DNA of 64,000 nucleotides from Sceloporus undulatus. Lineage: Eukaryota > Chordata > Lepidosauria > Squamata > Phrynosomatidae. The notes beneath the pieces were generated by a model. That model ran no database searches and was not told where the DNA came from. It saw only the letters and a program-made list of their open reading frames with translations. The stretch lies in the NCBI RefSeq assembly GCF_019175285.1, contig NC_056527.1, positions 104,088,377 through 104,152,376 on the forward strand, written 5' to 3'. Shown here in pieces: positions 54,040 to 64,000 of the stretch; position 1 is the first letter of the stretch, and every line of letters starts with the position of its first letter. A program made the translations under genes and the position numbers.

Positions 54040-54300
54040 CGCACCGCCTCCTTTTCTTCTTCTTCTTTTTCTTCCCAGAGACCAATCAGGAATGAGAAAG
54101 GCCCATGAAGGAGGTGGGCTCTTTGCAGTGAAGTTTGGAAACTTTGTACTTTCAAAAGAAAAAGAAGGAGGGAGTGGAAAGAGAAGAGAGAGTACAGTAC
54201 TTGGGGGTGAATTGCATCGGAAGAGTAGCTCCAGCAAAAGAACAGAGAGAGAGGAAAAAGGGATCTCTGGAAACTGAGCATCTTAAGGTAAGCCATTCAT
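54040..54300 (+). promoter_or_regulatory. CD37: Probable CD37 5' region with a leader exon ending at 54287
   Basis: A purine-rich stretch with many GGAA cores (ETS/PU.1-type sites) ends at ACTGAGCATCTTAAG followed by the strong donor GTAAGC at 54288. The first coding exon of CD37 (58996) starts 9 bases after an acceptor at 58985-58986, so a non-coding leader exon must lie upstream; this is the best candidate I see. The start of the exon cannot be fixed. An AATTGCAT (one base off an octamer) lies at about 54211-54218. Confidence 0.4.
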
Positions 54301-54479
54301 ATCTGATACTAAGGAAAAGGCTGGAGTGCAGAAGGTTATACAGAATGGGGATGAGTTGGAGTGATCTTGTCTGAGCAATCTGGAGTGGGAAGGATTGGGG
54401 GAACAACTCTTGGTTCCCTACCCCAGATTTTCCAAATGCCCATCTCCAGGATCCCCAAGAGAATTTGGCTCAAGAGCAA

Positions 54480-54845
54480 GGTGACCAGATGTCCTGACCT
54501 CAAAGGGGGACAAGGCACCAGTTAAGAAGACACCCATCATTGTAAGGAGTTTAAACAGGCTTTTGCCATTGACATGCATTGACAAACTCAATGAAGAGTT
54601 GTTTATTTATAATTTTTATTGTTTAATTTATTCTTAATTTTTTTAAAAAAAAGGACAAGGCACTTCAAAATGTAGGGCATTGAAGAAAAATGGAGGACAT
54701 TTCCCAAAGAAAAGCTCAAATCAATCATAGAAATATAAATTACTGCCTCTTAGTCATGCTCAAAATGGAGGAGATTTTGGAATTCCTCCTGGACAGAAGG
54801 TTGAAATGTTGGAGATGTCTTGGAATAAAAGGAGGTCTGGTCACC
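54480..54845. mobile_element. MITE with GGTGACCAGA ends in CD37 leader intron
   Basis: AGGTGACCAGATGTCCTGAC at left and GGAGGTCTGGTCACC at right, inverted. Interior with AAAATGTAGGGCATTG and TTTTGGAATTCCTCCTGGAC. Confidence 0.65.
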
Positions 54846-54944
54846 CATTCCCAAGAGGACATGAATATTCATCAGTGGGGCACATGAATGGGGTAGGATG
54901 TGGCTGGAAGTATGTGATGAGAAAAGGTTAGTGGGATGTGTGTT

Positions 54945-55182
54945 GTTATTGTGTGCCTTCAAGTTGTTCTTGACGTATGGTGACCCTAAGGCAAACTGAT
55001 CATGGGGTTTTCTTGGCAAGATTTGCTCAGAGGGGGTTTGCCATGGTCTTCCTCTGAGGCTGAGAGAGTGTGACTTGGCCAGAGTTACCTAGTGGGTGTT
55101 CATGGCTGAGCGGTGAATCGAACCCTGGTTTCCAGAGTCACAGTCCAACATTCAAACCACTATGCTGCACTGACTGTGTGTA
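54945..55182 (-). repeat. tRNA-derived SINE with BovB-like tail
   Basis: GTGTGCCTTCAAGTTGTTCT, GTTTTCTTGGCAAGATTTGC, GAGAGAGTGTGACTTGGCCA and ACATTCAAACCACTATGCTG. Confidence 0.82.
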
Positions 55183-56225
55183 GGGACCCCATAGCTATTA
55201 ACAGACTTCCAGCCTGGTCTACCCCATTAATGTGCCCCACAGATGAATACCCATGTCCTCTTGGGCTGAATAAGTTCCCTTGTAGATACTGGAGAAGAGA
55301 ATAATGGGGTGTAGGTATGGGGTGTTTTGGGTGCAGCCTGATGTAAGATGAGTTTGATTATGGATCTGTTTTGCGAATGAAACTGGCACACTGAGAGTTT
55401 TGGAAGCTGGAGGATATGTGGAGTGTAGGGGGGTCAGAAGTGGTCTGGGTTTGAGTATGGGGAGAGATGGGAAACATTGGCACAATATGAGAATACAAGG
55501 GATCCTAAGTGTGTTAATCTGTCTCTGTGTGCATAACCTTTTTATCCATAACTGCATCTTCAGGGAAGCTAAACAGAATTTGGGAAAGTTACTCTTTGGG
55601 AGGATAACTTCCACAGCCCTGCAGACAGTATAGCCCCTGGTGATGCTGGGTAGGGGATACTGGGAGTCTTTGTCCCTCCTGAAAAAACATTTTTCAGACT
55701 TTGTCTAAATATGTGCATGACTGCTGCACAGAAAATTCAAAGGCTAGGGAGGCTTTGCCTCAAAAGGCAGTATGGAAATATTTGAAACAAGTAGGTAAAA
55801 ATGCCCAGTGTGCATGTCTGTGTGGATGAAAGCTGGTGTGTATTAGCACTACAAAGGGCCAAGTATCGGTTGTGAATATGCATGTCAGAGACCACACTTG
55901 TATGCACAATCCGAGAAGCCATTGTGCAACCCGAGAAGTTCTCATGCATATAAATGTGTCATGGAGAGGGTTACATAAGTGGTAGAGATTGCACACCCTT
56001 TTTTGTATGCATGAAGATGAGCCTAGCTCCAAATGTCTTGTCTGAATTAGGGCGTGAATAAACCAAAAAACAAACAAAAAGAAAACACCACCAACCGCAG
56101 ACATGAAAAAGCTGTATGGACAAACCTAGATAGTGCTGAATGTTTCTGTAATGTCTGCATAAAGTAAATGTATGTAGAAATAATTGTATCAATGAAAGTG
56201 TGGAGAGAGGTGAGGTTTGCACATA

Positions 56226-56421
56226 CACTCAGCCCTGCATATCTATGGCTTCTTTATCAACCATCCACAGTTTAAAAATATTCCAAAAAGCTATTTGCTA
56301 TTTTATATAAGGGACACCATTTTACTATGCCACAGTGTTTTTTGGGACTTGATCATCCACAGATTTTGTTATCCTCGGTGGGTTCTGGAACCAAACCTCA
56401 GTGGATATGAAGGGCCCACTG
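56226..56421. mobile_element. Tigger-type MITE, TA target duplication
   Basis: CACTCAGCCCTGCATATCTA at left and GATATGAAGGGCCCACTG at right, TA on both sides. Confidence 0.75.
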
Positions 56422-56934
56422 TATTATCTAATATTGAGAGTATATATTTGTTTGTAAAGAAATATGATGGTGATGGAGAATAACCACATAATTGTACAAA
56501 GCAGTCTGTTATGAATGCATGAGAAATATTGTTTTATCGCAAGCAATCAAATAGGAGATCAGTAGCTGCCGGGGAGTTGGTGCTTAGTGTCTGTTGGGCA
56601 AGATGGCAGTTTGTGAAGCTGCATGAAAAATACGATTAAAATCAATTACACGAAGACCCCAGGAAGTGAGCCTGTCTTTCTGAGAATCCGTGATGCATGG
56701 CAACTTTGAAACTCACCGCTTACCGCTTCCTCTTCTGCTCTCTTTAGACATCATGTCAGCTTGTCTTGTTGCCAAGGCTCAGCTTTGAAACATCTTTGTG
56801 AATGTAGAAACTGGTGACGTAGTAGGAGAGGAGGGCTTGGGAAAGTTACTTTTGGGGGACCATATGTCTCAGGGTGGTGCAAAAGGAAACACCTCTTTTT
56901 ACAGAGTGCAGAGTTAAAACTGGAATTCAGATGA

Positions 56935-57215
56935 GTGATGGCTGCCAATTTGGAAAGCTTTGAAAGGAGGCTGGATAAATTCATGGAGGTTTGGGCTTAT
57001 CAATGGCTACTAATCAGGGTGGCTGTAAGTCATCTCTGCTATCAGCAGTGGCAGGCCTCTGCATCTCAGTCACTGAAAATGTGAGATAAAGGAACAGTTG
57101 GATTTGTGGCCTGCCAGTCAGATTCCCATAGGCAACAAGCTGCCCTTTTGTATGCAAAAGTTTGCTAGACTAGATAGGCCTCTGATCTGAGCAAACGTGG
57201 TCCTTCTTAAGTTTT
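56935..57215 (+). repeat. CR1 LINE 3' UTR fragment
   Basis: GGAGGCTGGATAAATTCATG, ATCAATGGCTACTAATCAGG and TTGCTAGACTAGATAGGCCT are the CR1 3' end blocks. In CD37 leader intron. Confidence 0.6.
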
Positions 57216-57240
57216 TAAAGTATATGTCATATTCCAATCC

Positions 57241-57263
57241 TTTATTTATTTATTTATTTATTT
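57241..57263. repeat. (TTTA)n microsatellite
   Basis: Five to six TTTA units. Confidence 0.85.
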
Positions 57264-57339
57264 TGTGGAAAGAAAACAAGAGAGATGTGGTGGAAAAACA
57301 TAGCAGGGTCACAAGTGGAATATGATGCACCCACTAGAG

Positions 57340-57472
57340 CTGGGTTTCCCAGACTTTGGTCCTACAAGTGTTTTGAATTTCAGTTTACAGGCCCCAGCCA
57401 GTTTGGCTAATGGCCAGGGATTTTGGGTGCTGAAGTCCAAAATACATGACTGACTAAAGCTTGAGAACCAAC
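57340..57472. mobile_element. Decayed palindromic MITE
   Basis: GGTTTCCCAGACTTTGGTCC at left and ACTAAAGCTTGAGAACC at right, with CCAGCCAGTTTGGCTAATGG in the centre. Same family as 53183-53307. Confidence 0.55.
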
Positions 57473-58283
57473 AGACCTCTTGCAAAATTCATTAATCAGT
57501 GACATGAGAGACTTGTGAAAGGACCCCTATCTCTAGCCCTATGGTCTACCACAAATTTAAATAAACACCAGGATAGTTCTTAATATTGGGTACCTTTGCT
57601 TTGAGCCTTTGGCCAGAACTGGTAAAAGAATTGGTGTGGTGTTTGGGGTACTGAGACCTGAGACTTTATGACACGTGAGGAATTTCTCTTAATTTCAAAT
57701 GAAAAGAAAGTGGGGCCAGAATGCATTCACGCGAATTCGCTAGTTCAGCGAATTTACGTGAATGCGAATTACGTTTGGACTGGCTTTGCATTGCCTGAAA
57801 ATAGCATGCCATTGCCCGAATTTGCATGTGGTAGTCTATCACGCAATAACATTAAACCCCATGATTGCGTTCGGATTGCCACTGGATTATACTTCCAGTT
57901 TCCCTTGTTTGATAAACTCCTTGGAAAATTCAGCTTCAAATCCTTCTTGAGCCACGTAATTCGTTGGGTGATTTGGGGCCAGTTGCTCTCACTCAGCCTG
58001 ACCTGACTTGCAGGGTTGTTGTGAGAATACCATTGGAAGGAGGAGGAGAGCCATGTTATGTAGGAGGTATAAATTTAACATATACATGCACTAACTGTAG
58101 GTCTTGGAGGAGGCAACAGGCACAGATGACAGGCTTCTATAGATTCCATGCCTTGATTCTTGCAGTCAGATAGAGACTGTGGTTTTGTGGAGGAGGGGTG
58201 TGTGTAATGAATGATCACCAAATGATCAGAGGGAAAAGCAGCCTTGGACTAACAAATGATGCTTTCCACAACATAGTAATAAA

Positions 58284-58513
58284 GATAATGCATGGTTTGA
58301 GTGTTAGATTAGGGCTCTGGAGGCCAGGGTTTGAGTCCTGGCTCAGCAATGTAAACCCACTGGATGAACTTGGGCAAGTCACACTCTCTCAGCCTCAGAG
58401 GATGGCAACAGTAAACTCCCTCTGAATAAAATTGCCAAGAAAACCCCATGATAGGTTCACCTTAGGGTTGCCATAAGTTGGAAGCAACTTGAAGGCAAAC
58501 AACAACAAACAAC
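58284..58513 (+). repeat. tRNA-derived SINE with BovB-like tail
   Basis: TGCATGGTTTGAGTGTTAGA and GGTTTGAGTCCTGGCTCAG (box B) at the head; GGGTTGCCATAAGTTGGAAG then CAACTTGAAGGC and ACAACAACAAAC at the tail. The clearest example of the tail. Confidence 0.85.
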
Positions 58514-58589
58514 ATGCTGCTATGTAGCTTGAGTTGCTTTTGAAGGCATGGCTACAGTGGCTGGTTATGCATTTAAAAGCTACTTTGGA

Positions 58590-58705
58590 GTGCCTAAATA
58601 CCATACAGGCACCAGATCCTGTCTGATCTTGTATGCTAAGCGTGGCCAGCCCTAGGTAGCACTTGAATGGGATACCTCCAAGAAAGACCAAATGGCATAG
58701 GCTGT
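58590..58705 (+). repeat. 5S rRNA-derived SINE head
   Basis: TACCATACAGGCACCAGATC, CTGTCTGATCTTGTATGCTA and GGTAGCACTTGAATGGGATA follow 5S rRNA. No tail. Confidence 0.7.
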
Positions 58706-58995
58706 ATTTCAAGTGCTGGAATGAAACTAGCTCCAAAGATGAGAGACTTTGTTTCCCAAGCAACTGTGTGGGCCATGATTGTGACCTCATGCCAGAGGTT
58801 TTCTGTGTAACAATAAAGACCCAGGCCCCATCTTTTTAGGAGGCATTTTAAAAAAGAAAATCACATAGGAATGAGTTGGACTACAATGAGATCAGGATGA
58901 GAATGGGCCCCAGCTAAACTAGACTGAATAGAATTTGCATTTTCTGTTTCTCTACAGCAACCCTCTTCTCTGTCTTCTCCTTACAGGAAGCCACC

Positions 58996-59061
58996 ATGTC
59001 CCACAAAGGATGTCTCAGCGTCATAAAGTACTTCCTCTTCATCTTCAACCTCTTCTTTTTT
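58996..59061 (+). CDS. CD37: CD37 coding exon 1
   Basis: 22 codons, MSHKGCLSVIKYFLFIFNLF then FF, donor GTGAGT. N-terminal tail and first half of TM1. Confidence 0.92.
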
Positions 59062-62000
59062 GTGAGTATTTGGCATGGCGCAGGCCAGAGGCCAGGCTAA
59101 ATGGATCCATGGGTATGATCCTCATGTGCTCCTAGAGTTCCCCATTTGTGGGAGGATATGAAAAAGGCAGCTATGAAAGAACTAGAAAAGATCCTAAAAT
59201 GTAAAGATATACCACTGAGCACAAAAGTTAGAATCATACAAGCCATTGTATTCCCTGTAACCATGCATGGGTGCCAGAGCTGGACAGTTAAGAAAAGCAG
59301 ATAGGAAGAAAATCAATTTATTTGAGATGTGGTGATGGAAAAGAGTGCTAAGCACTCTGGGGATAGCCAAAAAGGCAAATAAATGAGTCCTAAAACAGAT
59401 CAAGCCAGAAATCTCCCTGGAAGCCAAGATGATTAAACTGAGGCTGTCGTACTTTGGTGACATCATGGGAAGCCATGACTCATTGGAAAAAACAATAATG
59501 CTAGGAAAGGTGGAAGGAAGTAGAAAGAGAGGAAATCCACATGATGGAAGGAAGGACTCTGTTAAAGAGACCACAGGTATGAATTTGCAGGACCTAAGCA
59601 GAGCAGTGGAGAACAGGGAGTCCTGGGTATGTCTCATCCACAGGGTGGTTAATAACATAAATGAAAAGATGACAGAAAAATGAAAAAAAAGTTGAAGCAA
59701 TGTCTTGTAGCATACATTTGTTATGTTAAAACATTTTCTCCTTCCTCTCCTCCATCCTCTCCAGATGCTCGGAAGTCTTCTCTTCAGCTTTGGCTTATGG
59801 ATCCTTTTTGACCGAAATAATTTTGCTTCTGTTCTTGGTGAGTATAGAGGATTCTCAGTCCCATCAAACATACAGTGCACCCTTAGCATATGTGGTGGAT
59901 CCATTCTGGAAACCCCTTCCCCCACGTAAGGGAAAAACCTCAGGACCTCAAGTCCCATTTGCTTCAATGGCTGTGTGCTCTTACACGTGGCACTGAGCAA
60001 GTGCCACGGATGCACCCACCATTTTAACATCCAGGGCTTGCCATCGGATGGGACTGGCACACTGTACTTTTCTTTTCATCTTTTCCTAGATTTGCTAATA
60101 TTCCCAAACAATACTGCACCTAAAGACCTAAACAGTACTAGCCCCTCACCCTCTTAGCCCACTGGGAGAGAATTGGGGGAACCAAAAATGAGCCTTCAAA
60201 ACATCTGTCATATTTTTCACTTCCCATTCTGTGGTCCGTGTCAGATCCTTCATCTTCTAATTTTAAGAACTGAAAGAACATGACAATTCTTGCAGAAAAT
60301 TTCAAGTACTTTGAAAAGGATCTGAAAAAACTTTTTTTTGACTGCAATTTCTGGAATTTCCTGGCATGGGCTTGCTATTTGGGTGTTATAGTCAAGAAAT
60401 TAGCTTTTCCAAGTTCTGGAAAAAAGAGGAATATCTTTGAAACAATCTCCACTACCTTTGCCAGTATGGTGTAGTGGTTTGAATGTTGGACTGTGATTCT
60501 GGAGACCAGGGTTTGATTCCCTGCTCGGCCATAGAAACCCACTAGGTCAGTCACACACTCTCAGCCCCAGAAAGTCCCATGTATGATTTGAAGGCACACA
60601 AGAACAAGCCTTTTCCATCTTGGGTTCTCTTTCAGGTTGGTCTGGATTGACTTGTCTGCTTTTCTTTCCACAGGATCATCATATTATGCCCTAAAGGTCT
60701 GGTCCTATATTTTCTGTGGCGTTGGCATCCTCACAATGTTGATGGGTTTCCTTGGATGCCTAGGCTCCCTCAAGGAAGTCAAGTGCATGCTGGGATTTGT
60801 AAGTATCATCTGGGGAGATACGGGGAGCCAGGTTTCTGGAGCTTTCTAAGTAGGAAGGAATTATAAGTCAAAACGTCTGGAAGACAACAGCTGCCTGCCT
60901 TTAAAGTAAAAAAGGGCTATTACAGAGTTTGCAACATCTAGATTGAAGAGATGTGGGAAACCTGAAAGGTTTCTTATTTTTGGGAGCTATTTTAAATGAA
61001 CCTCAGAAAAATCTCGAACTTCTTTTTAAACAGTCTCTCTCATTTTCTTCTGCTGTTTATTTCTAGATGTCTAAATGATACAATTTTATTTCCCTTTGGA
61101 AGCATTCTGGGGCATTTTTTCAGCAGATATTGTATGTTTGTGTGTGTTTACATGCACATTTATGTACATATTTATGTGAAATGTGTGTGTATACATCCAT
61201 CTATATGCATCCATATACATCAAGACACATACAGATGCAGTGAACAGCAATAGTAAAAATAAAAAGTTAATTTGGTATGAAAGTTGTAGCAGCTTTGTAA
61301 AACCTGATAGCTGAGTTTTGCTGGTCTCTCTTGTTTTCTCTGTCAACAGTACTTCGCTTTCCTGCTGCTTCTTTTTGTTGCTCAGATCACCATTGGGATC
61401 CTGATCTATACACAGCAGAACACGGTGAGTTTGTAACACAAGTTAGGGGAGAAAGTGTGTAACCTTGGTGTCTGTGTCTCATGGGGAAAAACTTCCCTCC
61501 TCACCCTGAGGAATAAAACCATTTGTGTACTTTCTTCCCCCTCCTGAGTCCCTGAATGTCAGGATTTTACATCTTTCCGATGGCAGGTTCTTCTGCTAAA
61601 CTCTAAACTAGAACTATTCTGTCTTTTTTCCTTAGCTGATTTTTAAAAAATAGATTAAATTGTTCCATCTTTATTCTTCTTATGTTTCATATCCTGCCTG
61701 TCCCACAGTGTGGGGCCCAAAATGAATAACAACACAGACTGCAAGAGAATATGACTAATATGGAATATAAATACATATAATAGTTTAATTTTTAAAATTA
61801 CTTTTTACTATCAGATCAAAATAGCTCTGAATCAAAAAGAATGTAAAAGCATTTAAAACATAAGAAAAGAAAATGGTGCAGGAGCATATATACACATTAA
61901 AAACTGTTCACAACAACAAATTGATGGTTAAATTAGCATAAATTTAAGTTAATTTATAAAAGGGGCTTTGCATTACAGCAGAAGGAGAGCAGAGAGGAGC

Positions 62001-64000
62001 CAGCATGGCTTCCCATGGGAGGGTATGTGATAGGACTGAGAGCAAACCTTCCTCCAAAGGAGAACATGTGGCCCTTTAGATCTATTAGACCAATCTCCCA
62101 TCATCCATGCCCTCAGTCTGCTGCGTTTGTGCACCATTTTTGAAAGTTTCGTTGTGTAATTTTTCAAGTTCTAGTCTAATGCATTTCCTGTGGGCAGATT
62201 TTGCTCTGACTCTTGTGTCTTGACAATGGGGAAAGTGTTCCGTCTTCAGAAAATGCGCTCCACCACAGTTTTGTGAAACTAAACCATCTGTTCTGATATC
62301 TCACAAAGGAACAGGGGAGAAAAACTGGGACATTTTAAACACAACTGAAAAAGTGGAATGGTAGAGGGATAATTGTGACTGTCTCTGCCAAATCAGGACA
62401 GTTGGAGAGTACGCAGTAACTTTCAAAACTTCAGTAGTTGAGACATCCAAAAAGGCAAAGCAAAGTTAAACAGGAAATGTGAACACAGCAAATGTAAGGA
62501 TTTTAAGTGTCAATGATTTTCAGTGTCTTATTCTCTGTAGTGCTAGATATTGGGGGACTGAAGGAAAATATCATTTGCAGGGATAGAATTGTTATTGCAG
62601 GAGGGACTTTGGAAGGTCGGACACCCTCTTTGGCCTTGAAAAATTTTAATCAAAAAATTTGGACCCAAAATGCCTCCAATTAACATGACGGTAGTTTCAC
62701 CAGTTGAATCTCCAGCTTGAAAATGGGATGGAATTGCTCCTATATCCTTTGTGGAACATTTGGGACAAACATTATCTCTGTCTCGGTCTCTCTCTACTTT
62801 AAAATGTTATTTTGAAAAGAAAGTAGGTGCTAGGAATCTCCAGGGACTTTAGAAACAGCTTTATGCAGCTATGAGGAACCTGTGAGCCTCATTTCCCCTG
62901 CCCTGGTATAGACCAAGCCTCAGTTTCTGCCCTGCCCAGCTTAGGGAACTGGGTGGGGAAGAATGACCAAGCCATGCGGAGTTGGAGAGACTGTGCAGGC
63001 CAGGTGATCTCTCTGTGACTCAAGGCTGGGAGAGGAATCAGGGAGGGGGGAAGGAGCAAAGTCATGAAGAAGATAGGTGTGTCTCCCTCCAGGAATGGGT
63101 GTGAGATTTTTGGGGGCTGGAGGCACATGGGGCTTCTAATCATCCTTGTTCCTCTGGCCCTGTCTCCAATGCAGGTTTTTGTTCTCCCTCTGTGGCTTCA
63201 AACAGGTTTTACATTTGTTTTAAACTTTTTTCCTCAGGCACCCAGCATATCGATGCAGTTCATTTATTGGGCATGTTTAAAAAAAACTTCAAGCAATCAA
63301 CAATTGGTTGTCCTCTCAGATGAGGCTTTGATCTTCCTCTGTCTCAAAACACCCCAAGTCTGGAGCATGGAAAAATGACGTCTTTAGATTATATGTGTGG
63401 GTGTATGTGCCTTCAAGTCGCCTGTGGTTTTATGTAATCCCATTAATTTAATATAGTTTTCTTAGGCAAGGTATACTCAGAGGTGGTTTTACCAGTTCCT
63501 TCCTCTGAAATATAGCCTCAAGCACCTGGTATTCATTGGCAGTCTCCTATCCAAGTACTAACCAGGATAGCTTCCAAAATCAGATGGGATCTGATGCCTT
63601 TAGCGTATTTAGGCCTACAGTTTAAAAAACCAACCCCAACAAATATGACAAGCGATCTTACTGGTTGGTGTTCTGGGGAATTATAGCCCAAAAAGCACCT
63701 TTCCTAAGCTGTACCTAAGACTTCCATGTAGGAAAACTACAGTTTATGGACTGCATGGAGCCTCAAGGCTGTTTTGTGTCCCCGGGGAGCCCAATTTTTG
63801 GTAGGTGCAGGGACAGACTCATCACATTTCTCTCCTCTCAGATTGGGTAAAATGCCATTTGTGTGCCTAACATGTGAAATTGCCCCCAGAAGGTGTTGGG
63901 AGGCCTTGCAAGACAAACTCTCCCAAACAAACTATCATCTCATTTAGGGTGGGATAATTGTGACTCCTCCTCATCTTTTACAGGTAAAACTCACATGTAA
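58996..64000 (+). CDS. CD37: CD37 tetraspanin, 5' part (runs off the right edge)
   Basis: A four-pass membrane protein of leukocytes, mainly B cells, that organises partners in tetraspanin-enriched microdomains. Coding exons in the window are 58996-59061, 59765-59837, 60674-60798 and 61350-61424, giving 113 residues in phase. ATG has a full GCCACCATG context. TM1 is KYFLFIFNLFFF followed by LGSLLFSFGLWIL (about 11-36); TM2 is IFCGVGILTMLMGFLGCLG, with the GCLGSLKE..KCMLG loop; TM3 is YFAFLLLLFVAQITIGILI. Closest by memory is human CD37 (CLSLIKYFLFVFNLFFF, LGSLIFCFGIWIL). CD82 and CD53 are alternatives, but the SLC6A16 neighbour favours CD37. The large loop with CCG, and TM4, are beyond the window. 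Confidence 0.9.
59160..59700 (+). repeat. RTE-BovB LINE fragment in CD37 intron 1
   Basis: Plus strand: AAAATCAATTTATTTGAGAT, GATTAAACTGAGGCTGTCGT and LRLSYFGDIMGSHDSLEKTI then MLGKVEGSRKRGNPHDGRKD. The C-terminal frame is open for 84 codons (59429-59683), so this copy is comparatively young. Confidence 0.85.
59765..59837 (+). CDS. CD37: CD37 coding exon 2
   Basis: MLGSLLFSFGLWILFDRNNF then ASVL and one base, donor GTGAGT. Second half of TM1 and start of the small loop. Confidence 0.93.
59873..60064. mobile_element. mariner-type MITE in CD37 intron 2
   Basis: CAGTGCACCCTTAGCATATG at left and GGACTGGCACACTG at right, TA at 59871-59872 and 60065-60066. It starts 35 bases after the exon 2 donor. 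Confidence 0.78.
60461..60610 (+). repeat. tRNA-derived SINE, internally deleted
   Basis: Head CCAGTATGGTGTAGTGGTTT and CCAGGGTTTGATTCCCTGCT (box B), then a shortened middle and TTTGAAGGCACACAAGAACA. It ends 64 bases before CD37 exon 3. Confidence 0.8.
60674..60798 (+). CDS. CD37: CD37 coding exon 3
   Basis: SSYYALKVWSYIFCGVGILT then MLMGFLGCLGSLKEVKCMLG and F: small loop, TM2 and the inner loop with the conserved Gly-Cys. Acceptor TCCACAG, donor GTAAGT. Confidence 0.94.
61350..61424 (+). CDS. CD37: CD37 coding exon 4
   Basis: Exactly 25 codons, YFAFLLLLFVAQITIGILIY then TQQNT: TM3. Acceptor TCAACAG, donor GTGAGT, phase 0. Confidence 0.94.
61425..63983 (+). other. CD37: CD37 intron after coding exon 4
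   Basis: No tetraspanin loop exon (CCG motif) was found on plus. Apart from a 5S SINE at 63398-63618 and a LINE-like A-rich tail near 61700-61900, I see nothing to name. Confidence 0.55.
63398..63618 (-). repeat. 5S rRNA-derived SINE (minus strand)
   Basis: Tail GTGCCTTCAAGTCGCCTGTG, CAGTTCCTTCCTCTGAAATA, then inverted 5S head: CCAAGTACTAACCAGGATAG and TTCCAAAATCAGATGGGATC. The most complete 5S copy on the minus strand. Confidence 0.8.
63984..64000 (+). other. Possible start of the next CD37 exon
   Basis: A pyrimidine-rich tract CTCCTCCTCATCTTTTACAG ends at 63983, followed by GTAAAACTCACATGTAA to the edge. This would be a good acceptor, but 17 bases (VKLTC) do not show tetraspanin character. 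Confidence 0.15.

Noticed and set aside
57668-58006. A 112-codon plus-strand frame upstream of CD37
   Set aside because: No resemblance to CD37 leader or any family. It ends in an old SINE fragment (57965-58062).
59194-60060. A 288-codon open frame on the minus strand across CD37 exon 2
   Set aside because: It is the antisense of a BovB fragment, CD37 exon 2 and a MITE. The apparent protein is the reverse complement of the LINE C-terminal block.
1-64000. CRISPR arrays, bacterial operons, phage or toxin systems
   Set aside because: Gene structure is plainly vertebrate. The regular repeats present are microsatellites and transposons, without the repeat-spacer pattern.
1-64000. Endogenous retrovirus or other capsid-bearing element
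   Set aside because: No gag, pol or env-like translation and no pair of long terminal repeats was recognised. The reverse transcriptase traces are of LINE type (BovB, CR1).

Overview
The window is vertebrate nuclear DNA, most likely from a squamate reptile (an iguanian-type lizard is my best guess). Genes are split into short exons with clean GT-AG junctions. The intergenic and intronic DNA is packed with squamate-style repeats: RTE-BovB LINE fragments, CR1 and other LINE tails, tRNA-derived SINEs, 5S rRNA-derived SINEs, and many short DNA transposons (MITEs) of mariner, Harbinger-like and hAT-like type. There are two 10-base assembly gaps.

Three protein-coding genes can be read exon by exon. 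(1) BAX, the pro-apoptotic BCL2-family pore former, lies on the minus strand at 98-10375. All six coding exons are present and give a 209-residue protein. Its start exon sits in a CpG-rich promoter at about 10225-10620. (2) SLC6A16 (NTT5), a sodium-dependent transporter of the SLC6 orphan group, lies on the minus strand at 17937-28211. Eleven coding exons join in phase into 663 residues. (3) CD37, a leukocyte tetraspanin, lies on the plus strand from 58996 and runs off the right edge. Four coding exons (113 residues, TM1 to TM3) are in the window; the large extracellular loop and TM4 are not.

Layout: BAX with repeat-filled introns (1-10375); BAX promoter (10225-10620); a repeat-rich spacer (10621-17936); SLC6A16 (17937-28211); a long spacer of about 26 kb between the divergent SLC6A16 and CD37 genes (28212-54000), which holds a CpG-dense patch at 39840-40190; a probable CD37 leader-exon region (54100-54287); CD37 coding exons (58996-61424); and the rest of a CD37 intron to the end. 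The head-to-head SLC6A16/CD37 arrangement matches human 19q13.33. BAX lies in the same human band but, as I recall, several hundred kilobases away, so its close neighbourhood here suggests a local rearrangement.

The genes do not form a shared pathway: one controls mitochondrial apoptosis, one is a membrane transporter, one is an immune-cell membrane organiser. The most informative unusual material is the transposon archaeology. It includes MITEs nested in SINEs and LINEs with recognisable empty sites in sister copies, near-perfect palindromic MITEs, SINEs with unrelated heads (tRNA, 5S rRNA) but BovB-like tails, and tandem duplications inside BovB copies. I found no CRISPR, operon-like or otherwise undescribed molecular system, and no recognisable retroviral gene.
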